DNA from: Planctomycetota bacterium
GTDB lineage: Bacteria; Planctomycetota; Planctomycetia; Gemmatales; Gemmataceae
DNA length: 10,999 nucleotides
Direction of reading: 5' to 3'
Assembly (NCBI GenBank): GCA_018970845.1
Contig: JAGWVO010000096.1
Location: forward strand, 1 to 10,999
Positions 1-6,943 of this stretch are shown one piece after another. The notes under the pieces are model-generated. The model saw nothing but the letters and a program-made list of their open reading frames with translations. It did no database searches and had not been told where the DNA came from. The translations under genes and the position numbers were made by a program. Within the stretch, counting starts at the first letter, position 1; each line of letters starts with the position of its first letter.

Positions 1-3000
1 CGAGGCTTTTTCGTACTCCGGCAGGGCGCCCAAGGCTTCCTCGACCTTGCCGTCGAGGGCCAGCACATACGACCGGCCCATCAGCAGGTCGGCCCGGTTG
101 GCGCCCTGGTCGGTTCGCAGGCCGGCCTCGAAATCGGCCAGTGCCAACCTGCGCCAGCCGTTCATGAGGTTCCAGCCGCGCATGCGCCGCAGGCTCGACT
201 GACCCGGATCGACGAGCACGGCCTCGGATTGCGCCGCGAGGGCGCCGTTTTCATCCTTGAGAATCGTCAGGGCCGTCGCCTTGCGCTCGAGGGCGAGTCC
301 CCGAAGCGGCCTGACATCGGCGGTGGTGACCGATGATGTCCTCATGAGGTAGGCATCGAAGCATTCGACCGCCTCCTTGTAGAGGGCGACATCGGGTTTT
401 CCCTGTTTCCTCGACGATTCCAGGGCCATCCCGAAAAGCACCAGGCCCCGGTCGAGCCAAGGCCTGGCTTCCTTGGCATTGCCGGCGGTGGCCCGCGCCA
501 TTGCCTCCCTCGCGGCGGGCAGGTCGCCCGACTTGAGCAGCAGGAGGCCTTCCTCGTGGTCGACGACCGGAGCCAGCGGGCTTCCGACCAAATGTGGCGC
601 CGCCTTCCTCAGGAGCTGGATCGCCTCGGCCCGGAGCTTCGCGCCCTCGGCCATGTCGGAATCGGCGCGGTCGGCGAGGATCTTGGCCAGAACCCGCCTG
701 CCCTTGCCATCGTTCGGGTCCAGGCGGATCGCCTCGCGTAGAAACGGCTCGGCCCGGGCGGGATCCTTCGCCCCCATCGCCAGCGCCGTGCCCAGGTTCA
801 CCAGTATGGTGGAGGACCTTTGCCGCTTCAGGGCGGCCTCGAGGTCGGCGATGGCCTTTTCATGGTTTCCCGCGTCGTAGCGGACCGCGGCCCGGTTCAC
901 CAGAAGAGCCGTCCGCGAATCCTCGGAAAAGCCGGAATCATCCAAAAGCTTTTCCGCATCGGCATTGTCTCCAAGCTTTCCCGCGCAAACTCCCAGGAAA
1001 AGGTTCGTGTACCGGAAGTCCGGGCGGATGGCGCGCGCCGCCAGGAACGAGGCCTGCGCGGCGGCGAACTGGTCGCGGGCCAGGTGGGAAAGCCCGAGGA
1101 AAAAGTGCGAGAAGAAGTCGTCGGGATCCGCCATGATGGCCTGCTGGAATGAACGCGAGGCCTCGGCGTAGTTCCTTTCCTTGTATTGCTCGTCGCCAAC
1201 GAGGAACCATTCGTAGGCTGATTGCGGAACCGCCTTGTCCGCGAGGGCCTTGAGCGCCTCGACCTCCTTGCTGGCCTTGGTGATGTACTCCTCGTCCTTG
1301 CCCATGGCGGCGACCGTGGTGTACCGGATCATCTTGAGCAGGTAGGCCTTCTCGAGGCCGAAGCCCTGCCGGCGCGCCTCGTCACGCGCCTTCGTGACCA
1401 GGGCCTTCGACTTCTCCCCGTCGGTGTCGAGCCAGGTGTCGGCGAGCACCACGAGCAGTTCCGCGCAGCCCTTGCGAACCTCCGGCTTGTCCTTCTCGGA
1501 GAAATGCTTACCGAACACGGGTTCGAACTTTCCGGCATCGGGATTCACCTCGAATTGTTCCAGCGCCTTCATCGCCCGGGCGCGCGCCTCGGTGTTGCCC
1601 TCGCGCGCGGACCGTCCCGATTGGTTCGTCAGCTCATAGATGGCCATCGCCTGTTCCTCGCGGAAGGTTCGCAGGCGGGCGTCGGTGTCGATGTGTTCGT
1701 CGGCGACGGCCTTGCCATCCTCCAACTGCTTGCGGAGATCACCCAGGTCGGCGTCGTTGCGGATGGCCGCGAGCGCGTTGTCGTAGTTCTGGCGGGCTTG
1801 CGGCCACCGAGCCTGCGCGGCGTCGCGCTGGGCGTCGTCGAACAGTTTTTGCGCCGTGGAGCGGTCGCGTTCCCGACGCTCCTCCCGGGCCTTGCGCTGC
1901 CTCTCGGCGACGGCATAGAGGCCGTTGATGGCGACGCTTCCCGCCAGCGAGGCCAGCAGGAACAGCGAAGCCACGGCGACCAGGGCGGCCTGGGCCTTGT
2001 TGCGCGACGCCCAGCGGGTCACCTTCTGGATCGCGCTGATCGGCCGCGCCTTGATCGGGTCGCCCCGGCTGAACGCCGCCAGGTCGTCGGCCATCTCGTC
2101 CGCCGACTGGTAGCGTTTCGCCGGATCCTTCTCCAGCGCCTTGAGGCAGATGGTCTGCAGGTCGATCGGGGCGTCGGGCTGGAGCTGGACCGGCGGCACG
2201 GGATCCTTTTTCTTCACATGCTCGAGCGTTTCCAGCAAGGTTCGACCCTTGAAAGGCGGACGGCCGGTCAGGAACTCGTAGAGCATCGCTCCAAGCGAAT
2301 AGATGTCGGCTAGGTGGTTGAGGTGCTTCGCCTTGCCCTCCGCCTGTTCCGGGGGCATGTAGCTGGGCGTGCCCATGATCGAACCGGTGCGGGTGTGGCC
2401 CTCGTCGCTGTCCATCTCCTTGGCCAGGCCGAAGTCGGTGACCTTCGGTTCATCCGTCTTGGTGAGCAGGATGTTCGCGGGCTTCAAGTCGCGGTGGATG
2501 ATTTTCTTCGAGTGGGCGTAGCCCATGGCCCTGCAGACCTTCTCCATCACCGAGGCGGTGAACTTGGCATCCTGCGGCTCGCCCTTGAGCCTGTTGTCGA
2601 GGGGGCCGCCCTCGACGAATTCGAGGGAAAAGTAAGGCAGGCCGTTGTGCTCGCCGACATCGAACACCTGCACGATGCCCGGATGCTGGACCAAGGCGAC
2701 GGCGCGCGCCTCAAGCCTGAAGCGGTCGAGTTCCGACTCGCTTGCCGCGTTGTTGAGCACCATCTTGAGGGCAACCATCCGGTTGAGCCCCTTTTGGCGG
2801 GCCCGGTAGACGACACCCATGCCGCCCCGGCCCAGTTCGCCGAGCATTTCGTAGCCTTCGACTTCGGGAATTTTGTTCCGGTCGGCTTTGGAGGCTGAGG
2901 CCGGGGAGGTCATCCTTGCCGTCTGGCCGTGGCTTGTCGCCTCGCCGGGCTTCCTGATGGCGGTGGATGACGGGCGCTGCGCGGGCGGTTGCGACAATCG

Positions 3001-3426
3001 CGCCGTGCCGCTGGAACTCATCTCCCCCGGCGCCATGGTGGCGTCGGAATCGGCAACCGAGCCGGGTGCCATGGTGGCATCGGAGTCGGCGGCCCCTTCG
3101 GGACCAATCGTGGAATCGTCATCGCCGCCGGGCGCCAGGGTCATTCCCGGATCATCCCCCGGGGCCAGGGTGCGGTCGTCGTCATGGGCCGCGGGGGCAT
3201 CATCGGGCCCAAGGGTCATGCCGTCCGCGCCCGCAGCGACGATGGTTCCCTCGGGCATCGTCATGTCCGAACGATCGCCGGCTCCATCGGCCGGATTGTC
3301 ATCGGGCCCGATCGTGGCCTCGCCGCGGATGCTGCCCGTTTCGGCCTCGCCGGGCGCCAGCGTCCGGTCATCCGCATGTCCGTCTCCGCCCAGGGTGGCA
3401 TCGGGGTTTTGGCGCGGCGTGGGCAT
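1..3426 (-). CDS. Membrane-spanning Ser/Thr protein kinase with N-terminal repeat array and C-terminal TPR region (partial, C-terminus off window)
   Basis: The frame opens at an ATG at 3426 and runs without a stop to position 1 (1142 codons), so the C-terminus is missing. Residues 1-185 are low-complexity, rich in Thr, Pro, Asp and Gly. A complete Hanks-type kinase domain follows (about 187-465): glycine loop GRGGMG at 199-204, ATP-anchoring Lys221 in VALKMV, catalytic loop HRDLKPAN with Asp313, DFG at 331-333, and activation segment GTPSYMPPEQ. A single hydrophobic helix lies at about 479-501. After it come a charged coiled-coil-like stretch (about 505-530) and helical TPR-like repeats (clearest from about 738 to 930 and beyond, e.g. 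YKERNYAEASRSFQQAI). By family precedent the kinase is cytoplasmic and phosphorylates Ser/Thr, with the TPR part across the membrane as a sensor or scaffold. A weak GAGG lies 10 nt before the ATG. The catalytic residues are intact, so it should be active. Substrates cannot be told from sequence. Confidence 0.93.
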   Translation of the reverse strand, partial: MPTPRQNPDATLGGDGHADDRTLAPGEAETGSIRGEATIGPDDNPADGAGDRSDMTMPEGTIVAAGADGMTLGPDDAPAAHDDDRTLAPGDDPGMTLAPGGDDDSTIGPEGAADSDATMAPGSVADSDATMAPGEMSSSGTARLSQPPAQRPSSTAIRKPGEATSHGQTARMTSPASASKADRNKIPEVEGYEMLGELGRGGMGVVYRARQKGLNRMVALKMVLNNAASESELDRFRLEARAVALVQHPGIVQVFDVGEHNGLPYFSLEFVEGGPLDNRLKGEPQDAKFTASVMEKVCRAMGYAHSKKIIHRDLKPANILLTKTDEPKVTDFGLAKEMDSDEGHTRTGSIMGTPSYMPPEQAEGKAKHLNHLADIYSLGAMLYEFLTGRPPFKGRTLLETLEHVKKKDPVPPVQLQPDAPIDLQTICLKALEKDPAKRYQSADEMADDLAAFSRGDPIKARPISAIQKVTRWASRNKAQAALVAVASLFLLASLAGSVAINGLYAVAERQRKAREERRERDRSTAQKLFDDAQRDAAQARWPQARQNYDNALAAIRNDADLGDLRKQLEDGKAVADEHIDTDARLRTFREEQAMAIYELTNQSGRSAREGNTEARARAMKALEQFEVNPDAGKFEPVFGKHFSEKDKPEVRKGCAELLVVLADTWLDTDGEKSKALVTKARDEARRQGFGLEKAYLLKMIRYTTVAAMGKDEEYITKASKEVEALKALADKAVPQSAYEWFLVGDEQYKERNYAEASRSFQQAIMADPDDFFSHFFLGLSHLARDQFAAAQASFLAARAIRPDFRYTNLFLGVCAGKLGDNADAEKLLDDSGFSEDSRTALLVNRAAVRYDAGNHEKAIADLEAALKRQRSSTILVNLGTALAMGAKDPARAEPFLREAIRLDPNDGKGRRVLAKILADRADSDMAEGAKLRAEAIQLLRKAAPHLVGSPLAPVVDHEEGLLLLKSGDLPAAREAMARATAGNAKEARPWLDRGLVLFGMALESSRKQGKPDVALYKEAVECFDAYLMRTSSVTTADVRPLRGLALERKATALTILKDENGALAAQSEAVLVDPGQSSLRRMRGWNLMNGWRRLALADFEAGLRTDQGANRADLLMGRSYVLALDGKVEEALGALPEYEKAS
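3022..3402 (-). repeat. Degenerate Thr-hydrophobic-(Gly/Ala)-Pro repeat array within the kinase N-terminus
   Basis: Residues 9-135 of the kinase hold about eleven copies of a short motif: a Thr (one copy has Ser), then Leu, Ile or Met, then usually Gly or Ala, Pro, and an acidic residue or Gly. Examples are TLAPGE, TIGPDD, TLGPDD, TLAPGDD, TIGPEG and TMAPGE. The motif Thr residues are 11, 22, 38, 56, 71, 86, 96, 106, 118 and 130, with Ser32. Spacing is 10-18 residues and tightens to 10-12 toward the kinase domain. At DNA level the two copies nearest the kinase are almost identical 23-mers at 3032-3054 and 3068-3090, a 36-nt period, which points to recent duplication. The region is predicted to be disordered and is a plausible site of autophosphorylation, but this is inference. 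Confidence 0.7.
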
Positions 3427-3499
3427 GGGATTGGAACCTCGGGAAGGGCGCTGGCTTGACCACTTCAGGCTAACTGCCACCGCCGCCGCCGCAAGAAGG

Positions 3500-4687
3500 T
3501 CAGTAGGCGGATTGAAGGATGGCCATCAGGTCGCCGACGGTGGGTTGCCTGGGGTTCACTCGCAGGATCCGGGTCATGGCCAGCGTCTTTTCCGCCATTG
3601 GAGCCAGCATGTCCTGACGCGCGCCGAGATCACGCAACCTTTGCGGAATGCCGATTTCCGCCGCCAGCGCGGCGACCGAGTCGATCGCCGCGGCGGGTTC
3701 CAACTCCCCATGGCCAAGCAGCCGGGCAATTTCCACCATGTCCCGCTCCCGGCCGGGCATGTTGAAGCGCATCACATGGGGCAGGAGCAGGCCGTTGCCA
3801 GCGCCATGGCTCACGGGAACAAAACTGGCCACGGCGTATTCCAGGGCATGGACCAGGGCCACCCCGACATTGGAGAAAGCCAACCCTCCGTATACCGCCG
3901 CCAGGGCCATTCCGGATCGCGCGTCGGCGTCGGAACCTTTGGCGACGGCGCGCCTGAGGTGCTTTCCGGCAAGCGAGATGGCCTCACGGGCCATGGCGAC
4001 ACCCATGGGATGACGGCCCTGATAACACGACCTTTGTCCCGCCGGGAGCGGGAACGCCTCGTTGTCAACGGCCGTGAACGCCTCGATGGCGTGGACAAGG
4101 GCATCGATGCCGCTGTCGGCCGTCACCTTGGGCGGGCAGGAGTGGGTGAGCAGCGGATCGACGAGGGCGAGCCTTGGTCGCAAGTGGTTGCTCAGGCTGC
4201 CGAGCTTGATGCCCTGGCGGGGGTCGGTGTACACATCGGCGCAGGAAACTTCCGAACCCGTGCCGGCGGTGGTCGGTATGCAAACGAGTGGCATGATGGG
4301 GCCGGGAAGGCGGTCATCACCGGTGTAGTCGCCGGGTTCCCCGCCGTGGGTGAGGCACTTGGCCGTGAGCTTGGCCAGGTCCATGTTGCTGCCGCCGCCC
4401 AGGCCGATGATGCCGTCGGGGCGCCATTCCCGCGCCTTGGCGAGGCAGGCCATGGCGGCTTGCCATGTGGGTTCAGGTTCGCCCCCAAGGTCGAGGAGCA
4501 CCTCGATTCCCGCCTCGCGAAGCGGTTTTTTCACCTTTTCCACGATTCCTGCGGAGTCGAGGACCGGATCGCTGATCAGTTGGACCGAGCGGAGGCCCAT
4601 GCGGGTGGCGATACCGCCGAGTTGTTCGACCGCTCCGGGGCCGAACACGATCTGTCCGGCGCTGTGAAAAGTCCAGGTGGCGCCCAT
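3500..4687 (-). CDS. Iron-containing (group III) alcohol dehydrogenase
   Basis: This is a full-length 395-residue member of the Fe-ADH family, NAD(P)-dependent oxidoreductases interconverting alcohols and aldehydes or ketones. It has the nucleotide-binding GGGS at 97-100 followed by NMDLAK, and the IPTTAGTGSEVS segment at about 138-148. All four metal-ligand positions known from FucO are present: Asp195 and His199 in DSGIDALVHA, His280, and His294 in SHGAGNGLLLPHVMRFN. The 14-residue spacing of the last two matches FucO. The second His of the usual HxxxH motif is Tyr284 here (HALEY), so this is a divergent subgroup and its substrate cannot be assigned. It is transcribed away from mogA across a 78-nt gap and lies 73 nt upstream of the kinase in the same direction. 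That 73-nt gap contains a short GGC triplet run but no clear terminator. Confidence 0.92.
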   Translation of the reverse strand: MGATWTFHSAGQIVFGPGAVEQLGGIATRMGLRSVQLISDPVLDSAGIVEKVKKPLREAGIEVLLDLGGEPEPTWQAAMACLAKAREWRPDGIIGLGGGSNMDLAKLTAKCLTHGGEPGDYTGDDRLPGPIMPLVCIPTTAGTGSEVSCADVYTDPRQGIKLGSLSNHLRPRLALVDPLLTHSCPPKVTADSGIDALVHAIEAFTAVDNEAFPLPAGQRSCYQGRHPMGVAMAREAISLAGKHLRRAVAKGSDADARSGMALAAVYGGLAFSNVGVALVHALEYAVASFVPVSHGAGNGLLLPHVMRFNMPGRERDMVEIARLLGHGELEPAAAIDSVAALAAEIGIPQRLRDLGARQDMLAPMAEKTLAMTRILRVNPRQPTVGDLMAILQSAY

Positions 4688-4765
4688 GGAACCTCGGCTC
4701 CGCGCGGTGGCGATGTTGCACGATGGGTATCATACGGCCTTGGAAACCGGCGGGGAGGAGAGTTC
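4688..4765. promoter_or_regulatory. Divergent intergenic region between the Fe-ADH gene and mogA
   Basis: This 78-nt gap must contain start signals for both directions. A TATGAT hexamer reads on the minus strand at 4734-4729, about 41 nt before the Fe-ADH start, but I find no convincing -35 at the standard spacing. The plus strand has a TATCAT at 4728-4733, also without a properly spaced -35. A strong Shine-Dalgarno, GGAGGAG, at 4754-4760 sits 5 nt before the mogA ATG. Promoter placement is tentative; the ribosome binding site is clear. Confidence 0.35.
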
Positions 4766-5296
4766 ATGACCGCTCGCATCGGCGTCGTCGTGGTGTCGGA
4801 CCGGGCCAGCGCCGGCATCTACGAGGACAAGGGAGGCCCGGCCATCAGGGAATGCCTGTCCGAGATCCTTTCGAGTCCATTCGAGGTCGTTTTCAGGATG
4901 ATTCCCGACGAGGCGCCCGTCATCGAGGGCACCCTGCGCGAACTCGCCGACCAGGAGGGATGCTCGCTGGTGGTGACCACCGGCGGCACGGGACCTGCCC
5001 CGCGGGATGTGACTCCCGAGGCCACCGAGGCGGCATGCGACAAGTTGCTCCCCGGATTCGGCGAGCAGATGCGCGCCGTCTCCCTGCGCGTGGTGCCCAC
5101 CGCCATCCTTTCAAGGCAGACCGCCGGCGTCAGGGGAAAGTGCCTCATCATCAACCTTCCCGGCAAGCCCTCGGCCATCAGGGACTGCCTCATGGCCGTG
5201 TTTCCGGCGGTGCCCTACTGCATCGACCTTGTCGGTGGCGCGAGGCTGGAAACCCGCCCCGGGGTGGTTTCGGCGTTCCGGCCGAAGGGGGCCTGA
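4766..5296 (+). CDS. mog: Molybdopterin adenylyltransferase (MogA)
   Basis: The protein has 176 residues, normal for a stand-alone MogA/MoaB-type enzyme. MogA adenylylates molybdopterin to activate it for molybdenum insertion, a late cytoplasmic step of molybdenum cofactor synthesis. It shows VVVVSDRASAGIYEDKGG near the N-terminus, TTGGTGPAPRDVTPEAT at 71-87 (the molybdopterin-binding GGTG loop and the conserved Asp81), and INLPGKPSAI at 129-138. The full GPAPRDVTPEAT block favours MogA over MoaB. The ATG at 4766 is chosen because GGAGGAG lies 5 nt upstream and the protein begins directly with the conserved first strand. The open frame extends upstream to 2873, but that part is antisense to two real genes. 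The stop lies 2 nt before the pxpA start, so this is probably the first gene of an operon. No molybdoenzyme is encoded in the window. Confidence 0.93.
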   Translation: MTARIGVVVVSDRASAGIYEDKGGPAIRECLSEILSSPFEVVFRMIPDEAPVIEGTLRELADQEGCSLVVTTGGTGPAPRDVTPEATEAACDKLLPGFGEQMRAVSLRVVPTAILSRQTAGVRGKCLIINLPGKPSAIRDCLMAVFPAVPYCIDLVGGARLETRPGVVSAFRPKGA

Positions 5297-5298
5297 CC

Positions 5299-6018
5299 GT
5301 GCGCCGCGTCGACATCAATGCCGATTTGGGCGAGGGTTCGGGTTTCGATGGCGAACTGCTGGAGATCGTCAGTTCCGCCAACATCGGTTGCGGCTTGCAT
5401 GCCGGCGATCCGGCGACCAGTTTTCGGGCCCTTCGCGCCGCCGCGGAGGCGGGGGTGGCCGTCGGCGCGCACCCCGGACATGCCGACAAGGCCCGCATGG
5501 GGAGGGAACCCATCGCGCTTCCGTCGGATGAACTGGCCGCCTTGGTGGAATACCAGGTCGGCGCCCTCATGGCGGTTGCCGAACTGGCCGGCACGCGTGT
5601 CGTTCACATCAAGCCGCATGGGGCGCTTTACCATCAGGCGGCCGACGATCCTGAAGTCGCCCGGGTGTTGGCCCTATCGGCGGCCCGCTGGAGGCTTCCG
5701 GTGGTCGGCAAGGCCGGTTCGAGGCTCCATGAGGCTTGCCTTGGAAGGGTTGGTTTCGTTCCGGAGGGTTTCATCGACCGCAGATACGGGGAAGGCGGCC
5801 GACTCGTTCCCCGTTCCCATCCCGACGCACTCATCGTTGATGCCGGGGAAGCCCTCGAGCAGGCCTTTCGCCTCATTGAGGAAGGCGCGTTGACCTTGTG
5901 CGTTCATGGAGACACTCCGGGCGCCGTCGGCCTGGCAAGGCGGGTGAGGGCCGGACTCGAGGAGCGGGGATTCAGGATCCTTCCGGCTCAGGGCTTGTCT
6001 CGGGGAGACGGGAAATGA
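5299..6018 (+). CDS. pxpA: 5-oxoprolinase subunit A (LamB/YcsF family)
   Basis: The product is 239 residues, close to the 244 of E. coli PxpA. PxpA belongs to the Pxp complex that hydrolyses 5-oxoproline (pyroglutamate) to glutamate with ATP. Family motifs are present throughout: VDINADLGEG at 4-13, ANIGCGLHAGDPATS at 27-41, GAHPGHADKARMGRE at 56-70, EYQVGAL at 84-90, HIKPHGALYHQ at 103-113, GFIDRRY at 157-163, and CVHGDTPGAV at 201-210. The GTG start at 5299 is preferred because it is preceded by AAGGGGG and puts the first conserved strand at the N-terminus; the longer frame back to 4723 only overlaps mogA. Its stop overlaps the pxpC start (ATGA), implying translational coupling. The usual partner PxpB is absent here. 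Confidence 0.94.
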   Translation: MRRVDINADLGEGSGFDGELLEIVSSANIGCGLHAGDPATSFRALRAAAEAGVAVGAHPGHADKARMGREPIALPSDELAALVEYQVGALMAVAELAGTRVVHIKPHGALYHQAADDPEVARVLALSAARWRLPVVGKAGSRLHEACLGRVGFVPEGFIDRRYGEGGRLVPRSHPDALIVDAGEALEQAFRLIEEGALTLCVHGDTPGAVGLARRVRAGLEERGFRILPAQGLSRGDGK

Positions 6019-6920
6019 TCGAAGTGGCTCGGATGCCCGGGCCCTGCCGGTTGGTGCGCGATCCCGTTGCCGGGCTCAGGCACCTCGGGGTTCCGCGTGG
6101 CGGGCCAGCCGACCGCCTGGCCTGCATGGTGGCCAACGCCCTCGCCGGCAACCGGGGCAACCCCTGGACCATGGAATTCGCGCTGGTGGCCCCGGCGCTC
6201 ATGGCCCGAACCACCCTGGCTTGCGCCTACTCCGGGCCGCCCTTGGAACTGGTTCTCGAGTCGGGCGGCGAATTCAGGCCGATTCGGGTGCCGGGCAGCT
6301 TCACTTGGCCCGAGGGATGGATGCTGCGCGGTGGCGCCTTCTCCACGGGAGCCAGGGGATACCTTGCCGTTTCCGGGGGCCTTGAACCTTCCGCGTCGGC
6401 CCTTGGCGCCGTGATTCGCGTTGAACCGGGAGACCGGTTTGGTGCTCGCGAGGGGCGCTGCCGGATGAGGCACATGGCCATGGATTTCGGATGGTCGAAG
6501 CCGCTGGATGTCTTGCGTGTCGTCGCGGGCCATGATTTCACGGCGGAAATGGCGGGCCCGCTCGGCGGGCCATGGACGGTTTCCTCCGCCAGCGACCGGA
6601 TGGGAATCCGGCTGGAAGGGGCGCCGATTCCGCTACGCCATGCCACCGACCGGCTTTCGGAACCTGTCGAACCGGGCACGGTGCAGGTTCCCGGCGGGGG
6701 TTTGCCGATCGTTTTGGGAGTCGATGGCCAGACGATCGGCGGGTACCCCCGCGCGGCCCATGTGATCGATGCCGACCTCGACATGCTGGGACAGCTTCGC
6801 CCGGGAGACCGGTTCCGGATGCGACTGGCAAGCCTCGAGGAAGCCTGTAATCTGGCCCAAGAGCGCTTGCGCGCCCACGGCGCCCTCGTGTTGGGGATCG
6901 CCGCTTCGGGCGGTTGGTGA
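6015..6920 (+). CDS. pxpC: 5-oxoprolinase subunit C (KipA / biotin-dependent carboxyltransferase-like family)
   Basis: From the ATG at 6015 this is a 301-residue protein, the expected size for PxpC (E. coli YbgK is about 310). PxpC works with PxpA and PxpB in ATP-dependent 5-oxoproline hydrolysis. Supporting motifs are GLRHLGVPRGGPADR at 20-34, NALAGNRGNPWTMEF at 41-55, the segment ARGYLAVSGGLEP, the SDRMGIRLEG strand, and the C-terminal block QVPGGGLPIVLGVDGQTIGG followed by YPR. The start is the ATG of an ATGA overlapping the pxpA stop; the frame could extend to 5898 but that part lies inside pxpA. There is no fused PxpB (KipI) domain: the protein begins directly with the PxpC fold. The overlap argues that no gene was lost from this junction by a simple recent deletion leaving a remnant. 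Confidence 0.93.
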   Translation: MIEVARMPGPCRLVRDPVAGLRHLGVPRGGPADRLACMVANALAGNRGNPWTMEFALVAPALMARTTLACAYSGPPLELVLESGGEFRPIRVPGSFTWPEGWMLRGGAFSTGARGYLAVSGGLEPSASALGAVIRVEPGDRFGAREGRCRMRHMAMDFGWSKPLDVLRVVAGHDFTAEMAGPLGGPWTVSSASDRMGIRLEGAPIPLRHATDRLSEPVEPGTVQVPGGGLPIVLGVDGQTIGGYPRAAHVIDADLDMLGQLRPGDRFRMRLASLEEACNLAQERLRAHGALVLGIAASGGW

Positions 6921-6943
6921 GCGCGCGAGGACGAGGCGGAACC

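Noticed and set aside
1222..2898. Long plus-strand open frames (363 and 194 codons) opposite the kinase gene
   Set aside because: They are antisense shadows of the kinase, whose motifs (glycine loop, HRDLKPAN, DFG) read clearly on the minus strand. The plus-strand products show no family motif; GC-rich third positions keep the frames open.
3474..3493. Short CCG triplet run between the Fe-ADH stop and the kinase start as a microsatellite or regulatory repeat
   Set aside because: About five triplets only, in a very GC-rich genome; expected by chance.
2873..4765. Upstream extension of the mogA frame to make an 807-residue protein
   Set aside because: This part is antisense to the kinase N-terminus and the Fe-ADH gene. 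The strong ribosome binding site and the first conserved strand put the mogA start at 4766.
4723..5298. Upstream extension of the pxpA frame
   Set aside because: It overlaps mogA out of frame and has no recognisable domain; pxpA motifs begin right after the GTG at 5299.
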